A DNA stretch of 64,000 bases from Setomelanomma holmii (Eukaryota > Ascomycota > Dothideomycetes > Pleosporales > Phaeosphaeriaceae), in contig ML978195.1 of assembly GCA_010015745.1 (NCBI GenBank), positions 186,001 to 250,000 of the forward strand. The letters are read 5' to 3'. The position numbers and the translations under genes are program-made. Shown piece by piece: positions 43,334-54,107 of this stretch. The stretch's first letter is position 1. Each line of letters starts with the position of its first letter. Below the pieces are notes generated by a model that was given only the letters and a program-made list of their open reading frames with translations, was not told the origin of the DNA and did no database searches.

Positions 43334-43930
43334 CTAGGCAACCAAATCGTCTGAATGCAGCATCATCAAAGATACCATGGTCGGGATAAAGTTTGAGATT
43401 TCTGGGAGTTGTACGTTCACCGTGCGAGCACGTGTCCGCTCACGAACCTTTTGCATCGCCGCCGTGACATGCGTCTGGATAGGTAACGCGCCACATAGAT
43501 CCATGCTTTGCTTACGCATGTTCGTGGTGACGGGACCTTCCGGGATGAATTCTAGCTCTGTCTGTCGCCAGCCTGCCACCGTGTTGCGGGTTTCTACGTC
43601 TGTGTGAGCATCACAGAAACGTAGGAGGCGTGATCGTGGTTTTCGTAGATCGTCGCGCGGACTGTCGTCTTCTCGTTGGGCGCGACGGATCATGGGTCTC
43701 TCAATGCAAACTTGACGTAGATGTAGCTTGTATGCAGCAGGCATCATCTTGACGATCTGAAGAAAGTCGTCGATGCTGCTGGAAGCGAAAGTATTATGGC
43801 GCATGTCGAGTCCGCGAGTCTCTTGTCGCAGTTGGTGATTGACATATTGAAGTTGGTTCGCATCGTTAAGCCTCAGGGGCGCAGCGTTCGTCTATCGACT
43901 TGTCGTTGACTTCCGCCACTTCGGGGAGCT
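43334..43930 (-). pseudogene. LPAEIRN-family fragment lacking its 5' part (copy 5)
   Basis: Begins within the gene with LNDANQLQYVNHQLRQETRG, then IDDFLQIVKMMPAAYKLHL, a charged segment and a C-terminal part ending LMMLHSDDLVA at 43334. Upstream in the same frame a TAG interrupts a KWRKSTTSR-like strand. No LPAEIRN helix is found before the solo LTR D, which begins 63 bp further up. The N-terminal third is missing or too degraded to see. Confidence 0.6.
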
Positions 43931-43993
43931 TCGAATGCTCTTGCAATATGCGCTTCTGATCAGACTAATGGCGCCAGTAGTGCCTCAATCTTA

Positions 43994-44162
43994 TGTCAGC
44001 CTGGCACCTCAGTTCACACAGTACACTGTGAACTGCATCTCACGTGACTCTGTTAGTCACCTGCTTACTCATCTGGTTGTGTATATAATCGCTTACAGTA
44101 GCTCTCTCAATACAACAACCTTCTGCCTCATTCATACCTGCCTTGTGCTCCCACATCCAACA
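43994..44162 (+). repeat. solo LTR D, 169 bp
   Basis: Starts TGTCAGCCTGGCACC, ends CACATCCAACA, with a perfect 5-bp duplication TCTTA (43989-43993 and 44163-44167). It has the same TATA box and CACGTG as the other copies. Three C/T differences from copy C by eye. Confidence 0.93.
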
Positions 44163-44449
44163 TCTTACAATCATGTAGGTGTCGTTCCTAAGGTCTCTAT
44201 CGACTCGGCGTGGCCGCTGCATATAAGTATACGTCAGAAGTACACACGTAGCGATGCCTGGTATACCAAATTATGTAGTGGTTGTTGTGGTCTCGGATTG
44301 TTCCAAAGAGCATAGACCAAATGGGAATGAGGAAGAACGTCTAACTTGTGGAGCTCGGCTAAACTTGCCACCTTGCGAAATAGCCCTCTCAGGTCGTCAC
44401 TCGAGCCTTATCCCATCTTCCCTCTCTACTACCCACACCACACGCACAC

Positions 44450-44683
44450 TCACACCCGAATCTCGACCTTCCGCTTCTTCTTCCACGGCGTTTTGCAGCA
44501 CGAGACGATCAGTGCGACAGAAAGTATCCCCACCAAAGCCGCTAGCGCGATGACTGCAATCTTGACGTTTCCATCCATAGTGCGAAGAGAGCATTTCTTG
44601 TCGTCAGTCGTGGCGCTTGTCGTTGATGCCAGAGCAGCCATGGCAACTACTGTAGTGACGACGTCGATGGTATTCGTCGTCAT
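44450..44683 (-). CDS. small single-pass membrane protein, possibly the last exon of a CFEM-type gene
   Basis: 77 codons: a Thr/Ser/Ala-rich N-terminal stretch with a possible signal or stalk, a polar segment with one Cys, then a clear membrane helix (VKIAVIALAALVGILSVALIVSC) and a basic tail (KTPWKKKRKVEIRV). The stalk-helix-basic-tail order matches the ends of the two following same-strand genes. The region upstream (44700-45200) has Cys-rich frames interrupted by stops that I could not assemble. It may be the remnant or last exon of a third member of that family. Confidence 0.38.
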   Translation of the reverse strand: MTTNTIDVVTTVVAMAALASTTSATTDDKKCSLRTMDGNVKIAVIALAALVGILSVALIVSCCKTPWKKKRKVEIRV

Positions 44684-45441
44684 TGTGAACCCGGATCGTT
44701 CCGCAGGACGTTGATGTGATAGAACTAGGACAGGGTAAGGACGATGCGAGACGATGGATTTCTATCGACGCTTACCTTCAGGTGATGCGGAGCACAAGAT
44801 CCGAACTAATCTTCCAGTCGGAATAAGTCCGCGAGCAGCGGCCGAGCCATCGATGCCCTCAATCGCAGAAACATGCGATCCTCTTATCTTCCATCACGGA
44901 GTGATTGAAGCTCAACATCTTTCCTCAGTATGTCCGAATCCAGGGATATTCGGGACATACTGCCGTATGCAGACAGTCTTCAATACTCTCGCTGCGAGCA
45001 CGCGACGGGAAATCAGGCCATGTCCTGGCAGCTCGCCATGGCAACAGTCACGATGCATAATGCACGACCATGGCACACAGCCCTCAAGCTCACACAGCTC
45101 GACCAAACCATACCAACCATGAGGTTGCGAGGTAGGCACTGCTCACCAATTCTGTCACTCAGCGTGCGACCAACAGGCTCATGTCACACATGGCACGTTC
45201 ATTGAACTTTTTGAGGTGACTGGTTGGTTACATCCACGCAATTCATGTCACGGGGGGTATCGGGAGGTTCTGGGCCCGAAATCCGCTTCTGAATGCCCCT
45301 GCGTATGTCGATTTCGAGTGTCAGACCTTGCAAAGCAGCGATCAAATCAGGAGGTCGGTGCACGATAGCTGAAATAGCTTATCCTAATGTGGGAGCAACG
45401 TATGATGAATGTAGCCTTTCCATTATCTCCATCAGGCATTT
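44684..45441. other. Cys-rich coding-like remnants, not assembled
   Basis: On the reverse strand, from an ATG near 45123, short frames include a hydrophobic stretch (LCIVTVAMASC) and a PGFGHTEERC segment reminiscent of the CFEM-like modules nearby. Several stops interrupt them. They may be the 5' part of the gene ending at 44450, alive or dead. Confidence 0.3.
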
Positions 45442-47008
45442 TCAGAAGTTCTGCGCCACTCTCACAGCCTCGCCATTACCAGAATCTGCACTAGCATAAT
45501 ACCTAGGCTGCGCTTCCTGTCCCGCATCCAACTCCACATGCCCAAAGCCATGTTCTCTGCCAACGGCCATACTATTGGAATCACCCCGCAATTCTGCCTT
45601 CCCAGGATCGCCACCGCCCTTCCTAATCAATGGACTTCCAACAGCACTTTCACCATGAACCTCATTCGCACCCCGCTGTTCCAGCGAAGGTGACAGCGCA
45701 TGCCACGACTTGACTGGATGCAGTGTATGCCCAGGCGCAGGACTCGCAGGTACAGACATCAGCGTCGGCGAGCGAGACTCGAGTTCCTGATATCCCACTG
45801 TATCGCCCATCTGATCTGATCTCATATTCGAATGGGGTGGCGCAGCCGCCATAGGCGATCTCGTGCCGTAGCGGTCTGGCATATCATCTCCACTCAATTC
45901 TACCTTCTCCCAACCACCCCCTCTCATCCCTACCTCCCCCACCTGTTCGGCATCAGGTAACGTCCGCTTCCCATGCATTCCACCACTCGGATCCCAGCTC
46001 TCAGTCCTCGACGGCAGAGAACGAGTGTGCTTGCGCCGGCGAAGGATGTATAAGACTGTGCCGATAGCGAGGGCGAGGAAGGCTGTTCCGCCGGCTGCGG
46101 CGCCGGCTATCATTGGAGTCTGAGTTGAGGAGGACTGTGGCCCGGCACTCGCGGTATTGCTGGTATAACTATGGGAGGTAGACGTGTTGGGCTTCGTGAT
46201 TTGGGCGGTAATGACGGTCGTGGCGACTCCATTGTCGGGAGGCGGAGGAGTGTGGTTTGAATCGGGAACGTTGGAAGTAGGGGCATCGTTTGGCATCGCG
46301 CTCGAGGGTTCTGCTGGTTTTGGGACTGAGCTAGTCTGCGATGTTTTCAAAGCGAACGTGACCGTCACCATATCAGTCCAGGACGCACCGCCCTGCTCCA
46401 ACGAAGTCGAAGCCAGTGTCTCGATCGCGGTACTCTTTGACGCAAGATTTGTACCGCTCGCCAATCCACCCGTGCTCAAGCTCTTGGGCACACCATCCCT
46501 CATGAGCACGAACTAGTTAGCAGGCATATTTGACTCTTCGAGTTTCGTCGTCTCGTTCCTACATCCCGTTTCGAAAGTCTTGATGAAGTCTGTTCATCAC
46601 GCTGTCAGCAAATCAATTCTTTGTCAGAAATTCGACAGAATTTGCGCCGTACCATATCGGCCATGTGCCGCACAGCCACGCCAAACGCAGTCGCCCCAGA
46701 TGTTGAACCACAGTTTCACATTATAATCTCCCAATTCACAGAACCCAGGGAGGTTCTTAGCGCATTGACGATCATCTTGCTGTTCTTCATCTGCAATACA
46801 CGTATCCTGGTTTTTGTTAGCTCATTTCCTTCATGATAAGCGATCGGAAGCGAAGACATACCGTGCAGCTAGGTAGATTGAGGGACGGATTGGCGTCGTT
46901 GCAGAAGGCAGCAGACTGAGTAATGAGCAAAAAGAAGAGAAGCAACATCGTGAAGGACCAGCATGTAGATGAGATTACGTAGTTCGAGCGGAAATTCAAA
47001 GAAGGCAT
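45442..47008 (-). CDS. CFEM-like single-pass surface protein, interrupted by an in-frame TAG
   Basis: Exons 47008-46862, 46806-46653 and 46589 onward, introns of 55 and 63 bp with consistent phases. A hydrophobic leader (MLLLFFLLITQSAAF) is followed by a Cys module: PSCT / DTC...RQC...GFC...GDCVWRGC / FIKTFETGC. A TAG at 46513-46515 interrupts the frame, which then continues unbroken: a Ser/Thr stalk, a membrane helix (GGTAFLALAIGTVLYIL), an RRRKH stop-transfer and a tail of about 160 residues, ending at 45442. Intron positions match the next gene. The module lacks the CxC of standard CFEM. The stop may be a TGG-to-TAG mutation, or two separate genes may be present. Confidence 0.65.
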
Positions 47009-47350
47009 GTCTTATACTGTTCACCACTTAAATACCGATTTATAAGATGGGGATTGTTTGCTCAACCGTGCCCCGTTCCCCTGGTCCAATAAACTCGAAG
47101 ACGCACAAAGACAGCAAATCAAAAGTCTGGCACTCGGCAAGCAAGAACCTGCAGCTCGTACGCAACTACTGGTGTCACGAGCCGGTCTTGCTACCTAATG
47201 CGCACGAGCAGTAGCACGAGGTCCAGGTGTTCGTGCATCCACCACAGATTGAGAAAGCTTAGATCATGCGTATGCACGCATTCGACCAATGAAGTGAGTA
47301 GCACAGTGGCTTCAACCCAGAAATTCCGAAGTCTAAGCTCACCGTCTGCC
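47009..47350. other. intergenic, promoter side of the 47008 gene
   Basis: No gene seen. It separates two same-strand surface-protein genes. Confidence 0.5.
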
Positions 47351-49028
47351 TCACTGATATCCAATCTTATTCCCATGCTCATCATACACCGGCGACCTCA
47401 CAACCGGATGGATCTCACCATCGCCATACTTCGGCTTCGTAGCGTAGTGCTCATATTTTGGCGAAGGATGGGTCGGCGAGCGTTCTGCCGGGTGAATCTG
47501 ATCCTCATCACCATGCTGCCCATACTGGTCCCACAGCCTGCGCGGCGAAGCCTGGCGATACGGATCGTTTAAATTGACCGACGAACTGGGTTTGTAAGAC
47601 TGATATGTATCGCCATGTGCGGGTGACCCAACAAATGGAGGTTTGTAAATTCCATACGGGTCAGGAGAGTATGGGTCATGCGGATCTCGGTGCGCTGGAC
47701 TCGAGCTTGTCGCGACAGCCGTAGTGCCCAGCGATTCGAGCGATGAGCGACCGTACGTCAATTGGTCGATGCGAGACTGTACGCCGCCAGGATGATGTGT
47801 GTCGGCGAGTTGGGCAGCTTCTTTGGTCTTGCGGTTGACTTTCTTTCGCATGCGGAGGAAGTACATGATGGCTGCGGCGAAGAGGCTGAGAAGAATGAAG
47901 CCGCCGACGGATATGCCAGCGATTGTACCTTCAGACAGGACTTCTGGCTTTGCGGGAGGCCGGACGCCGGGTGAAGAGGTTGCTGGCGGGCCTGAAGGAA
48001 GCGAGGACGATGGGGCTGTGGAATTCTTCGCGAGGTACCACTTGGGGACGTACTTGGCCCAACTACCATCGACGTCGATAAGCGGGAGATTGACCGTGTC
48101 GCAGGCGTATGCGAAAGAGTCCATCCAGTCTGTGCACATATCAGCACTCCGATCGATCAGAAAATCTTGCGTGAACTCGACGTACCCGTTCTTCCTAGGT
48201 CATTGAAGCACTCGTCGAACAAGCAGCCTTGGAGGAAGTACTTGCTGTTGTGAACAGAGTTGCTGTACTTGCAGACGCATTGGAGATTGGTGAGCTTGCA
48301 AGGGTCGTTCGTGGTCTGGTTCTTGAGGCAAGCTTCGGTGATCTGAGGTAAGTCAGCAACATTGCGTCACTTGGGAGGGCAAATGTCCCACTCCACAGAT
48401 TGGCTTTTGAATGTCCGCCCAATTTGTCGATGAGGCCTTTGCGCTTGTTGAGATTGCCATGGCCGTCGATGGAGATGTCTTGTTCGTCACAAGATTTCTC
48501 GACCCAAGCACCGATGTGATGGTTGAGCCTTCACTAGAGACTAATAGTGAGGGCGGCAGTGTACTTATAGCAGTGCTCGAAAGGGTTTGCGTTGTTCTTG
48601 GGAGATATGTCGGCGCGAATGGTTCCCATTCGGCGGGAATCGCGATGTTGCGGTGATTGTTTGCGACACATCCGTCGATGAAACTACTTATGAATTCTTT
48701 CATAATCAGCAATTGCCCCCAACGGTGCCATTCTCTCACTACTGACTCACCTTTCCGTCCGTCTACGCTAGTGCATGCTTGAAACAAGCAATGCGAGTCG
48801 AAGAACTGGTTCGATTCCAAAGATGGATTCGCATCGCACATGCACTGGAGATCGATAATACTGCATGGTGGTGCCTTGGGCGAGGTGTACTTTATGCACA
48901 TCGTTGGAATCTTTCAAGATCAGTGTTTCTTACTACACGCAATTATGACACGGACGTACCGTACAACACTCAACCGTGCTTGTAGCTGGAGGAGGCCTGT
49001 AGTTCTCAGGGACCACGATCAGGGTCAT
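47351..49028 (-). CDS. receptor-like surface protein with two tandem CFEM-like modules
   Basis: Five exons (49028-48960, 48910-48751, 48696-48392, 48342-48186, 48129-47351), four introns of 49-56 bp, all phases consistent, 489 residues. Module 1: ECCT / IPTMC...PPCSIIDLQCMC...SHCLFQAC / FISSFIDGC. Module 2: ICG / ITEAC...DPCKLTNLQCVC...QGCLFDEC / DWMDSFAYAC. Introns fall at the same places and phases (0 then 1) in both. The Asp four residues after the third Cys is kept in module 1 and is Asn in module 2. A Ser/Thr-rich linker separates them. A membrane helix (AGISVGGFILLSLFAAAIMY) and a Tyr/Pro/Ser-rich cytoplasmic tail of about 150 residues follow. No clear signal peptide precedes module 1, so a further 5' exon may exist. 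Confidence 0.82.
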
Positions 49029-49365
49029 CGCGTGTAGACAGGCGACTCGAGTCAATGCGCAGGAGAGATATCACAGCAAAGTGATTAAGCAGAACAAGAC
49101 AATCACCGTGGGGGACGGATCGAACCTCGAGTGCCGTGAGTAAGAGAGATCAAATGCGCGGCGTCTGAGCGATAGCGCAGGGCGCTGTGACATGCACGAG
49201 CGCCCCCACCTCGACGTTTGTTGCTGCAGTGAGAAGTAGGAGATCGAGGCACAAACGGGATTGCAGCGAAGATTGTGATGCCAAAACTTGGCATTAATTA
49301 TCGATTATGTGAATGTGTAGATCATGAGCGCCGTAAATGCATACAATGCTAATGCTGTTCGTTCA
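49029..49365. other. spacer between CFEM-type genes, nothing recognised
   Basis: Upstream region of the two-module gene. A GATCGAACC motif near 49111-49119 resembles a tRNA B box but cannot be folded into a tRNA. Confidence 0.5.
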
Positions 49366-49817
49366 TTACGTTTCGGGGAAAATCGCAGTCTTGCAGAATT
49401 GTTGGTCGCAGGTATTGCGCAGGAGTTGCTTGTACTCTGGAAAATGAGTCAGTATGTCTCCGATTCATCACTACTTACTGGAGTGGCCTACGGGCGATTG
49501 CTCCAGCAGTGCACTCATCCTTGCCTGGCGCGCCGTCTATGCACGGTTGTACGACTGAGACGTATCGCGTCACTTCGTCCTGCTCTAAGCTGCACAGACA
49601 ACCCAGGTCTGCGGGTTTACATCCGTCGAATAGTCCCCCGGCGAGACATTGATCCTAAGAAGAGGTCAGTTCAGGGACGTTATGACCGGATTAACAATGA
49701 ACCTACCACGCCACATGTGGGAGGTATGTATTGTCTTGCGAAAGTTGTCATTGGAAACGCAACAATAGTCGGAATGGCAGCTGCCATCAGCGCCAGGGAG
49801 GTACCGATGCACTTCAT
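49366..49817 (-). CDS. small secreted CFEM protein
   Basis: Three exons (49817-49707, 49654-49492, 49436-49366), introns of 52 and 55 bp, 114 residues. Signal peptide MKCIGTSLALMAAAIPTIVA. CFEM pattern with eight cysteines: PPTCGV / DQC ... DGCKPADLGCLC ... QPC ... DEC / NTC, with Asp four residues after the third Cys (CKPADLGC), as in haem-binding members. The donor chosen for the second intron (GTAGGC) puts 15 residues between cysteines 7 and 8, the usual spacing; a stronger GTAAGT donor 12 bp further on would lose this cysteine. Intron phases (0, 1) equal those of the neighbouring surface proteins. An opposite-strand frame over the same bases is a shadow. Confidence 0.78.
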
Positions 49818-50978
49818 GGTTCGACGCTTTGATAACTATAGCTTGTTGGTGGTATTTGCGACGAGCCTTGAGTGTTAAGTCGAAGACAAGAAAGTTGTAT
49901 GTGCTGAGCCAAGATCCACGACGCGGGTCTCTTATATCCCTTCTGACATCCCGAATCAATATATCGCTCCACAAACCTGTAGCTTGACGTACGTTTGCGC
50001 TCGGAAATTCCGACCCAAGTCTCCGAAAGCAGATGTCGTACCTCGTAGGACAAAGAAAATCGGTTGGTCCTTGAGCTCAACGAATATTCCAGAACCACTT
50101 CGCAATACGCTAAAGAACAACGCCTCGTGCTGTAGCAACGGCTGTATTGGACGGGGCTGAATGACCTTGTCCTTAGTCGTTGTTGTTCAAGGTAGTCAGA
50201 AGGTGGCGTTAGCCGTTGTGATGTCGAATGAATCGGTATGGAAACGACACCGCTCTTTATGTGCGCCGTAAACTGGATGTATATATAGGCACAAGCAACG
50301 AGGTATGATCGTCAGGCGACTGATGACGATGTTGGGAGTCGGGCTGAATAAGTGGGGGAGTAGTCCGTGCGGAAACATGGACGGTGGTTGCGGGGCGGAC
50401 GAGACGGAAGAGGGATTGGCCAATGGGAAGAGCTGACAGCCTCATTCCGATGGGGCGGCTGCGATGAGAAGAGACATTGCAAGACGATGACTGAGCTTGC
50501 TGGGTTGGATCGAGACAGTTTCAGCTTCCCAGTTCCCAGGAGTGTAAATTGCTTTTCTTCGTCACGTGGGAGCAACATCTTTGTGTACAGACAATTTGGG
50601 TGCAAGTCAAGTCCAAAGAATCACGGCAACGATCAAGTATGTATGTGCTCACACATGCTTGCTCGCCGTATTTAGGTGTTGAAATAATTGTCAACTGCTT
50701 TCAATACCTATGTGCGGTATCTACACCATAAGGAGATGGAGGCTGATTGCCGTTGACGCCCTCAAGTAGAATCAGGGAAATAAAAAAACTAGATCAGTCT
50801 GTAGATCAAAGATTGAGAACGCTCCTCTTCGCCCCAGAAGCCTTTTGTATGCGAAGACAAATCGCATGTCGCTTGTAGCTGCGGCCAAATCATGTCGACT
50901 TCTCAATGCCACTCCGCCAGAACCCTCCCCTCTCTTTCCCCCATTACCATCACCACCACGTTTCCCTCACTCAACCGC
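49818..50978. other. intergenic, nothing recognised
   Basis: Upstream region of the CFEM gene and 3' flank of the CYSTM-type gene. Short frames without family resemblance. Confidence 0.5.
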
Positions 50979-51426
50979 TTAGAACAAGCAGTCCAAACAG
51001 CAGCAGCACGCCAGACCCGCACACAGACCCGCAAACAAGCCGCCTCCCGCACCGCTACCCTTCTGCTGTTGCGGGTACATGCCCTGTGGCGGCGGGCCCT
51101 GCTGATAGTGCATGCCCTGTTGGGGTTGCCCGTAGCCCTGCTGAGGTGGCCCGTAGCCGCCGCTCTGCTGGTATGGATTCGGTGAGTTGCCGTAGTAGTC
51201 TTGGTTGGCTGGCGCGCCCTGGCCGTAGTAGGGCTGCATGCCGCCGGGCGCTGGGCCGGCTTCGTAGTGCGCAGGTGGAGGTGATTGAGGGTATTGCGGC
51301 GGTGCGCCTTGGTGGTCCTGAGATGGCATTAGTATAGATCGTGAGACAGAGTGTGGCGCAGCAAGGTGGTGAGGATGGGATGCGCGCAAGGCTTGCGACA
51401 GAGAGACGTACGTATGGCTTGGACAT
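50979..51426 (-). CDS. Pro/Gln/Gly/Tyr-rich protein with cysteine-rich C-terminal membrane module (CYSTM type)
   Basis: Two exons, 51426-51412 (MSKPY) and 51317-50979, with a 94-bp intron; 117 residues. The body is a repeat-like run of QGAPP, YYGQG, QQGYGQPQQG and PPPQGMYPQQQ units. The C-terminus is GGGLFAGLCAGLACCCCLDCLF, a short hydrophobic helix with a cluster of cysteines. This architecture (XYPPX-like tail plus CYSTM) is widespread in eukaryotes and is linked to stress responses at membranes. The cysteines are likely palmitoylated or pore-lining, but nothing in the sequence shows which. Confidence 0.85.
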
Positions 51427-52240
51427 GGTGATGGTGTTGTGTGTGAAGAAAGGGAGGAAGGAGCGATGGACTTTTCAGTCGCAAAGAGACGCTTTGGTAG
51501 TGTTCTGGGTGTCTGCGGGCGCTGCGCGGCGTCGGCTGGGCAATATGGCGATCAGCTAGCTGTTGCCTTTGTTGCGATCGTTCCTGCCGGAAGTGTCGGA
51601 GCTCTGTGTACGATGAGTTGATGTAGCGATTGAAGAGTGACTGACGATGAAGGGAATGAGGCAATTGAGGAGAAAGGAGAGTGTCAAGGGCGAATTCCCC
51701 CGCTGATATTGCCGGAAGAGAGGCACCTGGTGCAGCACATGTCGCGCGGCCGTGGCGCGCGCCGGGGGCTGTGCATTCGTAACCGCCTAAGCCTCGAGCA
51801 TCCCTAGCCCACCAGCGACATCTCCAAACATTCATCAGCGACATATGTCACTCTTGTTTCGAAGCCATGCGCTCTTGCGAACGCCTCTCATTCACGACGA
51901 ACGGTTGACCTTTGTGTTTGGCGGGATGGCTGCTGCCTGTATACGAGCAGAACGACGGGTGGCACTCTGCGACGAATGAGCATGAGGTCCTCATGCACCA
52001 CCACCACCACCACAAGGCTGAATCAACTTGAGATGCGGAGCAACGTCCATCATCACGTATTTCCCTCATTCGAGTTCTCTGTTTTCCTCGTCAGCTCGAT
52101 GATGCGCATACCAGAAATTTCCTTCTTCGTCAAGTCCCGGCTCGTACGAATCAAGCAACCACCAAGACTTGTGGCAGCGAGCGTACGCGTACTGCCGTGT
52201 GATCCATGCCTGAGCCACAGAAGGACGTACACCAGGTCAT
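51427..52240. other. intergenic with CAC triplet run
   Basis: Upstream of the CYSTM-type gene. A run of CAC/ACC triplets lies at about 51994-52013. The 5' exon(s) of the next gene should lie here but were not found. Confidence 0.45.
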
Positions 52241-54107
52241 GTGACAGAGGTTTCTCTTCAACTCCCGACAATAAGCATCCGCTGCGTAATCAGCGTATAT
52301 GTATTCATCCTCGTCATTGCAGCACCAGCCACGGCGGTCGTCCTCCGCAACTACACAATCGCACTTCCGACCGGGTCTTCAGGTCACGGGCAGCCTGGAC
52401 TCCTCTGCACACCTGCAAAGGCGATTGACCTACTGACGTTCTATCTGCTCAACTATGTCGCGCACGCCGCAACTGTGCTTACCAAACCTGGCGAGAGAGC
52501 CGATGACTACTTCGCAAGCGTCATTGGCAGCTGGTTGTTCCCCGCATTGGGTCTGTACAGAGGTATTGAGGCAATATTATGCGGCGCTGTTCTCGTGAGA
52601 AACGATGATCTGAGAAAGGCAGCTAGGAGTGGAGCTCCGTGCATGGTCGTGCGAGCTGCTGACTGGCGACCAGGGGCAGGAGAGTGCATTGTGAAAGCAA
52701 TTTTGAAGAGGAAACGGCGTGAAACAGAAATCAATGCGAAAGACATGGACAGTACCGATACCAATGACGCCAAGGAGCAAGAGGAGGGCAAAGGAATCCA
52801 TATCTTCCCTTACAGTCCACCCTACATGTTCAACAAATTTAGGTGCCATATATTCGTCCACCGTCGCATCATTCACGGAACACACAGTCTACCCGCTGGG
52901 TATTGCTTCGCACTTCTTCCTGACAATGCCGAATTCGAAGCACCTGCCGCAAGCAGCGATGCAAGACGATTGACCGTCGAGGTCTCGGTAACCTACAACA
53001 ACGTCAAGGCATTGATCGCCCTTGCTCAATCTGCGTATGCCTTGACAACCTTATACCGAGCTCGGGGCGACCAAATTGAGCAGTATGGCTATGCTGCATT
53101 TGGTCTTACGGTCGCTCAGTACGCGGTCATGTTCATCACGAACCTCATTGGCAATCTTTGTCGACCAGAGTATCCTAGCCTTTACATGGTGGAGAGCAGC
53201 ATGATGGACGAAGCTCGAAGACAAGGTGGTCACTTCAACGGAGCAGTCGCCCGCGTCAAAGAGAACGGATACAGCGCCTGTACCGCTGAGTTTGAGGACG
53301 GAGAAGACGTCGATAATGTTCGCTTTACGACCAACTCGATGGATCAGGTCGAGGCACACTTCAACACTCCTGCACAGCCAATCTCTCGTGGGCATGAATC
53401 CATCGCAGCAAAAGAACCGAAAACGCCACTTCAGATCAACAACCTGTCATCAATCACGCACACCCAACCCGTCGCCCCGCTCCCATCCAAACTCAACTAC
53501 CGCAACACCGAACACGACCCCTTCCTCCTCATCCCTTGCCACCCTCGCGTAACTCTTGCTCACCCACCCACAACATTCTCAATATCCTCCCTTCCCCTCC
53601 ACCGCGTCTCTCCCTTCCTCGCCCACTACACCCCAACCGCAACCTTCCACCCCATCCCTCCCCTCATTACCGCCCGTCGCTGGCGTGTCCTCAGATACGC
53701 CCTAATAACACTCATATCCCTCCTTCCCCTGCTCCTCACGCGGCTTATTATCGCACTTCCACCCTGGCACCATCCCGCCCAAGGAAAGTGGTACATGGCG
53801 CAGTTTCGTGCTGCAGTGGGTGTGTTTTGGCGCGTTATGTGGGTTGTCGTGGGTCGTTGATCAGGAGTGGAAGGATGGGATGCTGCCGGTGAGTGAGGGT
53901 GGGTGGGTGGCTCGTGATGAGGACGGGCAGACGGCTAGGGAGTCTGGAAAGGGAAGGGGGACGGGTTTCGAGTGGCGAAGAGGGCAAATGGGACCGTGGT
54001 GGCGGGTTGGTGTGTATATGCTCAGTAGCGCGCCTGCAATCGGCGGGCTGGTATGTGTTGGGCAAATGCTCGTGCGGTATGGGAGTTGTGTCTGGGTCGG
54101 AGACTGA
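52241..54107 (+). pseudogene. multi-pass membrane protein gene with a frameshift, 5' end unresolved
   Basis: A frame from about 52275 to 53860 encodes hydrophobic segments (CVISVYVFILVIAAPATAVVL near the start, then FASVIGSWLFPALGLYRGIE, YGYAAFGLTVAQYAVMF and LRYALITLISLLPLLLTRLI). It has no ATG at its 5' end, so an upstream exon is missing. Near 53803 (CAG T TTC) the protein-like reading moves one base and continues LQWVCFGALCGLSWVVDQEW to SSAPAIGGLVCVGQMLV, stop 54107, the usual end of fungal membrane proteins of this type. No intron explains the change. Either a one-base insertion broke the gene or there is a local assembly error. Function unknown. Confidence 0.6.

Noticed and set aside
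49095..49215. tRNA gene on the reverse strand (GGTTCGATCC box)
   Set aside because: T-stem bases beyond the first pair do not match and no acceptor stem was found.
49324..49878. A 184-codon forward frame
   Set aside because: It is antisense to a three-exon CFEM gene with signal peptide and eight correctly spaced cysteines, which is far better supported.
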